Assembly (NCBI GenBank): GCA_947626495.1
Contig: CANQSJ010000007.1
Span: 1-64,000, forward strand
Origin: an uncultured Oscillospiraceae bacterium
Lineage (GTDB): Bacteria; Bacillota; Clostridia; Oscillospirales; Oscillospiraceae
Reading direction: 5' to 3'
Length of the DNA: 64,000 bases
In this document: in pieces, positions 9,467-16,717 of the stretch
How the letters are laid out: each line of letters opens with the position of its first letter
Position numbering within the stretch: the first letter of the stretch is position 1
Program-made: the position numbers and the translations under genes
Notes under the pieces: model-generated
Seen by the model: only the letters and a program-made list of their open reading frames with translations
What the model was told of the DNA's origin: nothing
Databases searched by the model: none

Positions 9467-10603
9467 TCAGCGATACTTCTTCAGCACCTGACGGGCGGCG
9501 ATGACCGTCTGGATCTCGCCGGTACCGCCGGAGATGCGGGTGATGCGCAGGTCGCGGTAGATGCGGCTGACGCGGCTGCCGCAGTAGCCGATGCCGCCCA
9601 GGATCTGCAGGGCGTGGTCCACCACCTCATTGGCGGACTCGGAGCAGTACTGCTTGGCGATGGAGGCCTCGGCGCGGGTCAGGCAGCCGTTGTCCTTGTT
9701 CCAGGCGTAGTGCAGCAGCATGTTGCGCATGGCCTCAATGCGCATGGTCATCTCCATGATGTGGTTCTGGATCAGCTGCAGCCGGCCGATCTCCTGGCCC
9801 TTGACGATGCGTTGGTTGGCGTAGCGGCAGGCGTCCTCATAGGCGCACAGGGCCTGGCCGTAGGCGTTGAAGGCGTCGATCAGCCGCTCGTAGTCGAAGC
9901 CCTTGGAGGTGGCCATCAGGCCGTTGCCCTCGAAGGAGAACATGTCGGACTCGTCGATCTCCACGTCGTCAAACCACACGTCGTTGACGTTCTCCATGTT
10001 GATGCCCATCTTCTCCATGGGCTCCTTCTTGCAGCCGGGGACGTTGGTGGGCACGAACCACAGGGTCAGCTGCTCCGGGTTGTCGGCGTTCTTGGCCAGG
10101 GTCAGGCAGTAGTCGTTGTCCTGGGCGCCGGAGATGAAGTGCTTGTGGCCGTTGATATACACCTTGCCGTTGCGGCGGGTGTAGGTGGTGAGGATGGTGG
10201 CGGGGGACAGGTCGGTGCCGGCGGTGGGCTCGGAGAAGCCCTGGGCGAAGGCGCCGTTGCCCTCAAAGAACAGGGGCATGAACTTGTCGATCTGCTCCTT
10301 GGTGCCGTTCTCCAGCAGGGCGTCGGCCTTCACATGGTCCCAGAACAGGTAGATGGGGCCGCCGCAGCGTCCCAGCGCCTCCATGACCAGGAACATGGTC
10401 ACGGCGCCCTCGCCGTCGCCGCCCGCCTCTTCCGGCAGGAACATGCTGAAAAGACCCAGGTCCTTCATGATGTCCCACCACTTCTGGGGGTGCTTGTGCT
10501 CCCGGTCGCACTCCTGGAAATAGGTCTCCAGATTCTCCCGGGTCATGGCCTCTTCAATGGCCTGCACCATCAATTCCTGCTCTTCTGTGATGCGAAAATC
10601 CAT
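9467..10603 (-). CDS. CaiA-like acyl-CoA dehydrogenase / enoyl-CoA reductase
   Basis: A 378-residue acyl-CoA dehydrogenase family enzyme closest, by my recollection, to E. coli CaiA (crotonobetainyl-CoA reductase): start MDFRITEEQELMVQAI, YFQECDREHKHP, CAYEDACRYANQRI, and the end SGGTGEIQ...VLKKYR. The usual C-terminal catalytic Glu is Gly359 (SGG), while Glu239 (GFDYERL) occupies the helix G position used by isovaleryl- and long-chain dehydrogenases, so a base is still available. The predicted reaction is reduction of an enoyl-CoA with electrons from the FixAB-like ETF at 14955-16663. It follows the CaiD-like gene by 85 bases. The exact substrate is unknown. Confidence 0.88.
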   Translation of the reverse strand: MDFRITEEQELMVQAIEEAMTRENLETYFQECDREHKHPQKWWDIMKDLGLFSMFLPEEAGGDGEGAVTMFLVMEALGRCGGPIYLFWDHVKADALLENGTKEQIDKFMPLFFEGNGAFAQGFSEPTAGTDLSPATILTTYTRRNGKVYINGHKHFISGAQDNDYCLTLAKNADNPEQLTLWFVPTNVPGCKKEPMEKMGINMENVNDVWFDDVEIDESDMFSFEGNGLMATSKGFDYERLIDAFNAYGQALCAYEDACRYANQRIVKGQEIGRLQLIQNHIMEMTMRIEAMRNMLLHYAWNKDNGCLTRAEASIAKQYCSESANEVVDHALQILGGIGYCGSRVSRIYRDLRITRISGGTGEIQTVIAARQVLKKYR

Positions 10604-10688
10604 GATATTTCCTCCTTAAATTAAAACATTTTTCAAATCGGAACGGAGCGGCCGGCGCCGACCGGGCCGCATCCGGCGGGGAAACAAA

Positions 10689-11465
10689 TCAGCGGTTCTT
10701 CCACTGGGGCTTGCGCTTTTCCAGGAAGGCCTTGGGGCCCTCCACGGCGTCCTCGGTGCCCTCCACGTACTTCCAGGCCATGTAGCGGCACACCCGCATC
10801 CCGTCCTCCTCGGACAGATGGGGGGCCATGTGCAGCAGCTGCTTGGTCAGACGCAGGGAGATGGGGGCGTTGGCGGCCATCTGGCGGGCCAGCTCCATGG
10901 CCTTGTCCATCACCTGATCCGCCGGGACCACGTGGTTGACCAGGCCGATCTCATAGGCGCGCTGGGCGTTGATGAGGGTGCCGGTCAGGCACATCTCCGC
11001 GGCGATCTTGGCGGGGATCAGCTTGGGCAGCCGGATCAGACCGCCGCTGGTGGCCAGCAGGCCCACCTTTACCTCCGTCAGGCCGAAGCGGGCGTGCTCG
11101 GCGGCCACGATCACGTCGCAGGCCAGGGCGATCTCCAGACCGCCGGCCACGGCCGTGCCGTTGCAGGCGCATACGATGGGCTTGGCGCACAGCCGCTCGG
11201 TGATGCCCGCGAAGCCGTGCTCCGTCTCGGTGAGGCACTCGCCGTTCTCGCCCAGGGCGGCCAGGTCCTCGCCGGCGCAGAAGCTGCGGTCGCCGGCGCC
11301 GGTGAGCAGAATCGCGCCCACGGCGGGGTCCTTCTCCGCGTCGTTGAGGATCTGCTCCATCAGATTGGCGGTGTCGGGATCGATGGCGTTGCGCCGCTCG
11401 TTGCGGTTGATGGTGACGATCAGCACGCCGTCCCTCAGTTCGGTCAAAACGCTCTTGGTCTCCAT
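10689..11465 (-). CDS. Enoyl-CoA hydratase/isomerase, CaiD-like
   Basis: Crotonase-fold protein of 258 residues that hydrates or isomerises an enoyl-CoA. The oxyanion segment (SFCAGEDLAAL, NGTAVAGGLE) is intact, and both catalytic Glu residues, Glu111 (AGGLE) and Glu131 (GLTEVK), fall at the same positions as in E. coli CaiD as I recall it. The end (EDAVEGPKAFLEKRKPQWKNR) also matches CaiD style (EDAIEGPLAF...). The ATG follows AAAGGGAGTTGATCCA. It lies between the hydrolase gene and the CaiA-like gene in the leftward operon, so it supplies or consumes the enoyl-CoA of the reductase. Confidence 0.9.
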   Translation of the reverse strand: METKSVLTELRDGVLIVTINRNERRNAIDPDTANLMEQILNDAEKDPAVGAILLTGAGDRSFCAGEDLAALGENGECLTETEHGFAGITERLCAKPIVCACNGTAVAGGLEIALACDVIVAAEHARFGLTEVKVGLLATSGGLIRLPKLIPAKIAAEMCLTGTLINAQRAYEIGLVNHVVPADQVMDKAMELARQMAANAPISLRLTKQLLHMAPHLSEEDGMRVCRYMAWKYVEGTEDAVEGPKAFLEKRKPQWKNR

Positions 11466-11519
11466 TGGATCAACTCCCTTTCAGAAATGTTGTCGGTTTT
11501 TTCAGGCTGTGGTCGCGAT

Positions 11520-12146
11520 CTATGTCCGAAGATGCCGCAGATAGGGGTTGAAGAGCCTCTCCTGCGACAGTACGGTCGCCTCTTCGTGGCCGGGCAGCAC
11601 CCGGAAATCTCCCGGCAGGTCAGCCAGCCGCCGGAGGGAGGCCTCCATCTGCCTGTCGTCCCCGCCGGCAAAGTCGGTGCGCCCGATGTCGCGGCAGAAC
11701 AGGGTGTCCCCCGTGAACAGCACGTCCTCCACCATGAAGGTCACGGAGCCGGGGGTGTGTCCCGGGGTGTGGAGCACGCCGATTGGAAAGCCGGCCAGCT
11801 CCAGCTCCTGGCCGTCCTCCAGCGGCTGCAGGTTTTGAAACGCCGCCACCGTGGGGAACACCCGGCCCATGTCCCGCTCGGTCTTCTCCCCGGGGACGTC
11901 CAGCGGATGGCAGTATACCGGCAGATCCGGCCAGCGCTCCTGCAGCGCGGGCACCGCCAGGATGTGGTCATAGTGGCCGTGGGTCAGCAGCACGGCGGCG
12001 GGGGAGAGGCTCAGCTCCTCCAGCCGGCTGATGAGCTTCGGACCGCTGTCCGCCGGGTCTATCACCAGACAGGGTCCCGGCGCGGTCTTATATACGATAT
12101 AGCAGTTGGTGAAAAAATCACCCAAGACCATGGGCTCGATATGCAA
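11520..12146 (-). CDS. MBL-fold metal-dependent hydrolase (glyoxalase II-like)
   Basis: A 208-residue metallo-beta-lactamase-fold hydrolase. Metal ligands are visible in THGHYDH (about residues 55-61), HTPGHTPGS, GDTLF and the late LPGHE. The best-placed start is a TTG at 12146, 9 nt from AGGAGGA; the next in-frame ATG is at 12131. Relatives include hydroxyacylglutathione hydrolases and other thioesterases, so cleavage of a CoA thioester or another thioester in this pathway is plausible but unproven. It has tight spacing (19 bases) from the upstream CoA-transferase gene, so it is co-transcribed. Confidence 0.88.
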   Translation of the reverse strand: MHIEPMVLGDFFTNCYIVYKTAPGPCLVIDPADSGPKLISRLEELSLSPAAVLLTHGHYDHILAVPALQERWPDLPVYCHPLDVPGEKTERDMGRVFPTVAAFQNLQPLEDGQELELAGFPIGVLHTPGHTPGSVTFMVEDVLFTGDTLFCRDIGRTDFAGGDDRQMEASLRRLADLPGDFRVLPGHEEATVLSQERLFNPYLRHLRT

Positions 12147-12165
12147 TAGCCTGTCCTCCTTCCGG

Positions 12166-13386
12166 TCAGATCATGGTGCTGGCCACCACGCCATCGGCGT
12201 ATAGCTGGTCGATCTGCTCCGGGCTATAACCCACCTTCTCCAGCACAGAGCGGGTGTGCTGGCCCAGCAGCGGCGCGCCGCTGTGGATGGGGCACAGCTC
12301 CCCGTCGAAGCGCAGGGGGTTGTTGTAAAAGCGCATCATGCCCACCTTCTCCTGGTGCACCAGGGTGGTGGCATGGGTGGCGGCGGCGTGATCGGAGGTG
12401 TAGGCCTCGATGAAGGGGAGCACCTGGGAGGCGGGTACATCCGCCGCCAGGAGGGCCTTTTCCAGATCCGCCCGCTTCCAGGTGCGGGTGATGGCCTCCA
12501 GCCGGGCGGCCAGCTCGTCCCGGTGGGCGATGCGGCCGGCGTTGTCGGCATAGCGGGGATCGTCCTTCAGCTCAGACGCGCCCAGAACGTCGCACAGCGC
12601 GCCCCAGCGCGTCTGGGTGTCCGTGATGATGGCGGCCCAGCCGTCCCGGGTCTCGAACAGGCCATAGGGGGCGACGAACCGGTCGTGGTTGCCGAAGCGG
12701 GTCTGGGTGGCGCCGGAGCGGCCGTAGTCCATGATGGTCTCCGCACAGCTGAGCATGCCCACGTCGGTCATGCCGATGTCGATGTGGCAGCCCTGGCCCG
12801 TGCGGCGGGCCTCCACCAGGGCCATCAGGGCCGCGCCCAGGGCGTACACGCCGGTGAGGGTGTCGCCGTTGGCGTTGCCCGCCTTCATGGGGGCGCCGTC
12901 GGGCTCGCCGTTGCTGCCGGCAAAGCCGCTGCGGGCGGCGGCGATGGCGTCGTAGCAGGGATATTTCATCAGCGGGCCGGAGCCGCCGAAGCCGCTGAGG
13001 GAGACGAACACCAGCTTGGGGTTGATCTGGCTCAGCTTCTCATAGCCCAGGCCCAGCCGGTCGATGGAGCCGCTCTTGAAGTTCTCCAGCACCACGTCGG
13101 CCTGCTTGGCCATCTCGTAGATGATGGCCTTGCCCTCCGGCTTGGCCAGGTTGATCTCGATGCTCTCTTTGTTTTTATTGTAGGCGATGAACAGGGTGCT
13201 CTGGTTGCCGAACTCCGGCACGCAGGGGTCCCAGTACCGGGCCTGGTCGCCGGAGCCGAACCGCTCCACCTTCCAGACCTCCGCGCCCATGTCGGCAAAC
13301 TGCCAGGCGGTATACGCCCCGGCCAGGGCGATGGTGAAGTCCAGCACCTTCAGGCCGCTGAGCACGCCGGTTTTCTTTTCAGACAT
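12166..13386 (-). CDS. Family III CoA-transferase (CaiB/BaiF), catalytic Asp present
   Basis: Moves CoA between acyl donors and a carboxylic acid, through an aspartyl-CoA intermediate. With the ATG at 13386 (9 nt from AGGAGGT; a GTG six bases further out is less well spaced) it has about 406 residues. Family features: GLKVLDFTIALAGAYTAWQFADMGAEVWKVE at the start, and the nucleophile Asp175 in GNANGDTLTGVYALG. It is paired with a second family III protein immediately upstream (28 bases), which lacks this Asp, so the two may form a heteromer or act on different substrates. Confidence 0.93.
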   Translation of the reverse strand: MSEKKTGVLSGLKVLDFTIALAGAYTAWQFADMGAEVWKVERFGSGDQARYWDPCVPEFGNQSTLFIAYNKNKESIEINLAKPEGKAIIYEMAKQADVVLENFKSGSIDRLGLGYEKLSQINPKLVFVSLSGFGGSGPLMKYPCYDAIAAARSGFAGSNGEPDGAPMKAGNANGDTLTGVYALGAALMALVEARRTGQGCHIDIGMTDVGMLSCAETIMDYGRSGATQTRFGNHDRFVAPYGLFETRDGWAAIITDTQTRWGALCDVLGASELKDDPRYADNAGRIAHRDELAARLEAITRTWKRADLEKALLAADVPASQVLPFIEAYTSDHAAATHATTLVHQEKVGMMRFYNNPLRFDGELCPIHSGAPLLGQHTRSVLEKVGYSPEQIDQLYADGVVASTMI

Positions 13387-13414
13387 TGTCACAGACCTCC
13401 TTTCACCGTCCGCG

Positions 13415-14593
13415 TCAGACCACGCCGCCGGCCTTCAGACCGGCCAGCTCCTCCTCCGTGAGCCCCAGGACGGACGCGGTGTCCGCGCCCAGGGGAGAGG
13501 CGGGCGTGATGTCGTCGTCATGTTCGTCGTCCCGCAGGAACTTGGCGGGCAGCCCCACCTGGAGGGTGTCGCCGTGGACGGGATCAGCCACGTGCACCAG
13601 CATGTGCCGCGCCTGGACCTGCTCGTTGCCCTCCACCAGCTCCTTGACGGTGTTGCAGGGGCCGCCGGGCACCATGGCCTGCTGGCAGATGCGGTCCGCC
13701 TCCTCGATGGTGATGCCGGCGAAATAGTCCCGCAGCTGCTGGTCCAGATCACCGAAGTAGTGCTTCATGGACCGGTCCGGGTCGTGGGCGTAGACCGTGC
13801 CCTCGCCCCAGTCGGGCCGGCCGGCGCTGGCGGCAAAGCTGAGCCACTGGTCGTCGCTGCCGATGCTCAGGGAGAACCAGCCGTTGCGGCACTTGAAGGT
13901 GTCGGTGGGGTTGGTGGTGGGGAAGCCGTTGCCCAGCCGCTGGGGCAGGGTGTTCAGTCCCTGCAGGCACTCGGCGAAGGTGTCGTCCAGGGAGAACACG
14001 GTGTGCCATGTGCTGGTGGACACCTTGCATCCCTCGCCGGTGTCGCAGGCGCGCAGATAGGCCGCCAGCATGCCGGAGGCCAGGTGCCAGCTGGCATAAA
14101 AATAGCCCAGGGGGAAGCCAAATTTGGTGGGCCGCTCGGGGAAGCCGGTCTTCTCCAGCAGCCCGGACCGGGCCATGGCCAGCAGATCGTAGTCCGGTAC
14201 GTCCTTCCAGGGGCCCTCCTCCCCGAAGGGGGTGAGCACCCCGTATACCAGACGGGGGTTGAGCGCCTTCAGCTGTTCGTAGCCCAGGCCGCGCTCCGCC
14301 GCGTACGCCTCCGAGCGGTTGAACACGATCATGTCCGCGTCGGGAATCAGCCGGCGGACAATCTCCGCGCCCCGGGGGTCGGACCAGTTCACGGTCACGC
14401 TCTTCTTGCCGCGGCCGTAATAGGCGTAGTACAGGCTGTCCGGCCGGCCGTCGGTGCCGCGGCTGCGCATGCTGTCGCCGGCGCCGGGCTGCTCGATCTT
14501 GATCACCTCCGCGCCGTAATCGGCGAACATGGAGGTGATGTACGGACATCCGTCCGTGAGATCCAGGACCTTCAGATTGACAAGCGGTTTCAT
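13415..14593 (-). CDS. Family III CoA-transferase homologue lacking the catalytic Asp
   Basis: First gene of the leftward operon; 392 residues of CaiB/BaiF fold (NLKVLDLTDGCPYITSMFADYGAEVIKIEQPG at the N-terminus; GEGCKVSTSTWHT in the middle). Where family members carry the nucleophilic Asp, this protein reads FGFPLGYFYASWHLASG (residues ~158-174), with Gly163/Tyr164 and no Asp. It may be a non-catalytic partner of the transferase at 12166, as in two-subunit family III enzymes, or have a changed mechanism. The ATG follows AAAAGGAGCTTCCCT. The promoter and operator-like site lie at 14705-14733. Confidence 0.9.
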   Translation of the reverse strand: MKPLVNLKVLDLTDGCPYITSMFADYGAEVIKIEQPGAGDSMRSRGTDGRPDSLYYAYYGRGKKSVTVNWSDPRGAEIVRRLIPDADMIVFNRSEAYAAERGLGYEQLKALNPRLVYGVLTPFGEEGPWKDVPDYDLLAMARSGLLEKTGFPERPTKFGFPLGYFYASWHLASGMLAAYLRACDTGEGCKVSTSTWHTVFSLDDTFAECLQGLNTLPQRLGNGFPTTNPTDTFKCRNGWFSLSIGSDDQWLSFAASAGRPDWGEGTVYAHDPDRSMKHYFGDLDQQLRDYFAGITIEEADRICQQAMVPGGPCNTVKELVEGNEQVQARHMLVHVADPVHGDTLQVGLPAKFLRDDEHDDDITPASPLGADTASVLGLTEEELAGLKAGGVV

Positions 14594-14704
14594 AGGGAAG
14601 CTCCTTTTCCAAAACTGGCCGTTGCCGCGGCCCGGAGGCCGTCCCTCCGCCCGCGGACGGCGGCTCTGAGGTGAACGATTCGATTCCTATACTTATCTAT
14701 TATT

Positions 14705-14733
14705 AATATATCAAACGTTTCACTTATCTTCAA
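14705..14733 (-). promoter_or_regulatory. Leftward operon promoter with operator-like site in the spacer
   Basis: On the minus strand: TTGAAG (14728-14733), a 17-bp spacer and TATATT (14705-14710). The spacer contains TCAAACGTTTCAC (14711-14723), a CG-centred near-palindrome like LacI/GalR-family operators. The 10-bp string AACGTTTCAC recurs at 14889-14898 beyond the rightward promoter. I infer repression of both operons by the LacI-type regulator at 18428. Confidence 0.7.
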
Positions 14734-14800
14734 CTATAATTTGTCACATAAATAACAGGCTGGTTTTGTGGATAAATTACATAAACGCAAAATCAGAGAC

Positions 14801-14890
14801 TTAAAATTTGGATTCTATGTTGACATTGTCAAAGATATCAATTAAAATATAGAATGTCTGTACACCATATCTTTGCAGTCCAAATTTTAA
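14801..14890. repeat. 12-bp inverted repeat flanking the rightward promoter
   Basis: TTAAAATTTGGA (14801-14812) and its exact complement TCCAAATTTTAA (14879-14890) bracket the promoter at 14820-14848 with 66 bases between the arms. The right arm overlaps the start of the operator-like AACGTTTCAC (14889-14898). It could be a paired regulator site or a DNA/RNA looping element. The rest of the AT-rich 14594-14954 region holds no gene. Confidence 0.6.
14820..14848 (+). promoter_or_regulatory. Sigma-A promoter of the FixAB-ligase operon
   Basis: TTGACA (14820-14825), 17-bp spacer, TAAAAT (14843-14848). The -35 box is half of the perfect palindrome TTGACATTGTCAA (14820-14832), a possible activator or repressor site. 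An AACGTTTCAC site at 14889-14898 sits about 35 bases after the expected start of transcription, where a LacI-type repressor would block elongation. Confidence 0.75.
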
Positions 14891-14954
14891 CGTTTCACAT
14901 CCCATCCCTGTCGCACGTCTCAAGGCAAAATACATTAAGGAATAAGGTGGTTAT

Positions 14955-15719
14955 ATGAAAATTATCGTATGCTGCAAGATCGTCCCCAATGAGGAGGAGA
15001 TCACGGTCCAGGGTGACCGGAAGCTGGATCTGTCGGCCGCTTCCTGGAAGATCGGCCAGTATGACCTGAACGCGCTGGAGAGCGGCAAGCAGCTTGCCGC
15101 GGCCACCGGCGGGACCATGACCGCGCTGAGCGTGGGCGGCCCCTCCGCGCTGGACGCCAGCAAGATCCGCAAGGACGTGCTGTCCCGCGGCCCGGATGAT
15201 CTGAAGCTGGTGATCGACGGCACCCGTGATTTCTCCGACTCCCTCCAGACCGCCAAGGCCCTGGCCGGCGCGCTGAAGACCATCGGCGATTACGACGTGG
15301 TCCTGTGCGGCATGGGTTCCAGCGACCTGTATCTGCAGGAGGTGGGCATCCAGACCGGCGCGCTGCTGGGCCTGCCCGTGCTCAACAACGTCACCGACAT
15401 CCAGCCCGCCGGAGACGGCCTGCTGCGGGTGGAGCGCACGCTGGAGAACGAGGTAGAGGTCATGGAGGTCACGCTGCCGGCGGTGCTCAGCGTCTCCTCG
15501 GAGATCAATATCCCCTCCGTGCCCGCCATGCGGGAGATCATGAAGGCCGGCAAAAAGCCGGTGGAGGTACTGGGCGAGGCCGACGGCGCCGACGCCAATC
15601 TGACCACGCTGTCCGAGCTGGCGCCCGAGCAGCAGGATCGCCGCCAGCACATCATCGAGGGCGACGGCGAGGAAGCCGTGGAGGCCCTGGTGCAGTTCCT
15701 GAAAAAAGAGTGTCTTTAA
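14955..15719 (+). CDS. fixA: FixA-like electron transfer flavoprotein beta subunit
   Basis: The 254-residue protein begins MKIIVCCKIVPNEEEITVQ and contains SQYDLNAIE-like (GQYDLNALESG), SVGG, RKDVLSRGPDDL, CGMGSSDLYLQEVG and the late IIEGDGEEAVEAL. All are features I recognise from E. coli FixA (the ETF beta of carnitine reduction). It probably carries electrons to the CaiA-like reductase at 9467. First gene of the rightward operon, with GGTGGTTAT before the ATG and FixB following 20 bases later. FixC and FixX, which feed electrons to FixAB in E. coli, are not in this window. Confidence 0.9.
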   Translation: MKIIVCCKIVPNEEEITVQGDRKLDLSAASWKIGQYDLNALESGKQLAAATGGTMTALSVGGPSALDASKIRKDVLSRGPDDLKLVIDGTRDFSDSLQTAKALAGALKTIGDYDVVLCGMGSSDLYLQEVGIQTGALLGLPVLNNVTDIQPAGDGLLRVERTLENEVEVMEVTLPAVLSVSSEINIPSVPAMREIMKAGKKPVEVLGEADGADANLTTLSELAPEQQDRRQHIIEGDGEEAVEALVQFLKKECL

Positions 15720-15739
15720 TCGATAGGGAGGACGACGAG

Positions 15740-16663
15740 ATGAGCATTCAGTCTGTATTTGTGATCAGTGACGATCTTGGCGCTCTGAACGAGCTTTGCG
15801 GCGGCGTGAAGGCCATGGCGGACAAGGTGACCGCCATCGTGTTCGGCGGCCGGGACACGGCGGACGAGGCCGCTGCCTGCGGCGCGGACAAGCTGCTGTA
15901 CTGCCCCCTGGACGAGAACGGCGCCCCCGAGAATTACGCCGGCCCCATCGCCGAGGAGATCAAGAAGACCGGCGGCGCCGCCGTGCTTTTCAACAACTCC
16001 ATCCGCAGCCGCTGCCTGGCCGGCATGCTGGGCGTGCTGCTGGACACCTGCGTCCTCACCAGCGTCAACGAGCTGACCGAGCAGGACGGGGAGCTGATCT
16101 ACCGCCGCATGGTATACGGCGGCACCGCCCAGCGCCACGAGCGCTTTGCCAAGCCCTACGGCGTGGCCACCCTGTCCGGCGGCATCTTTGAGCCCGTGAC
16201 TCTGCCCGCCACCACCGACATCGCCCCCATCGAGGGCGCTCCCGCCGCGGGGATCAAGCGCATCGCCCGCACCGAGAAGAAGGAGGGTGGGACCAACCTG
16301 GTGGCCGCCAAGCGCGTCCTGGACGTGGGCCGCGGTCTGGCGGCGCAGGAGGATCTGGAGATGATCCGCGCCCTGGCGAAGGTCATCGGCGCCGAGGTGG
16401 GCTGCTCCCGCCCCGTGGCGGAGAACAACAAGTGGCTGCCCAAGGCCAACTACATGGGCATCACCGGCGTGCAGGTCAAGCCCGACTTTATCATCACCCT
16501 GGGCGTGTCCGGCCAGGTGCAGCACATCGGCGGCATCAACAAGTCCAAGGTCATCATCTCCGTGAACAAGGACAAGGCCGCGCCGATCTTCAAAAACTGC
16601 GACTTCGGCCTGGTGGGCGATATCTACAAGATCGTTCCGGCGCTGATCGAGAAACTCTCCTGA
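15740..16663 (+). CDS. fixB: FixB-like electron transfer flavoprotein alpha subunit
   Basis: The 307-residue FAD subunit starts at the ATG of MSIQSVFVISDDLG (AGGGAGGACGACGAG ahead). The C-terminal FAD domain reads VGRGLAAQEDLEM, GCSRPVAENNKWL, GVSGQVQHIGGIN, SVNKDKAAPIFKNCDFGLVGDIYKI. The CSRP.AE..KW and VQH.GG spellings are those of the FixB branch rather than of the EtfA at 3600. With FixA it forms the second ETF of the locus, giving two separate electron-transfer routes for two dehydrogenases. Confidence 0.92.
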   Translation: MSIQSVFVISDDLGALNELCGGVKAMADKVTAIVFGGRDTADEAAACGADKLLYCPLDENGAPENYAGPIAEEIKKTGGAAVLFNNSIRSRCLAGMLGVLLDTCVLTSVNELTEQDGELIYRRMVYGGTAQRHERFAKPYGVATLSGGIFEPVTLPATTDIAPIEGAPAAGIKRIARTEKKEGGTNLVAAKRVLDVGRGLAAQEDLEMIRALAKVIGAEVGCSRPVAENNKWLPKANYMGITGVQVKPDFIITLGVSGQVQHIGGINKSKVIISVNKDKAAPIFKNCDFGLVGDIYKIVPALIEKLS

Positions 16664-16717
16664 TTCGATCCGCGCGTCTGTTCGACCGGAAGGGGGGCGG
16701 TCATCATAGCCGATATC

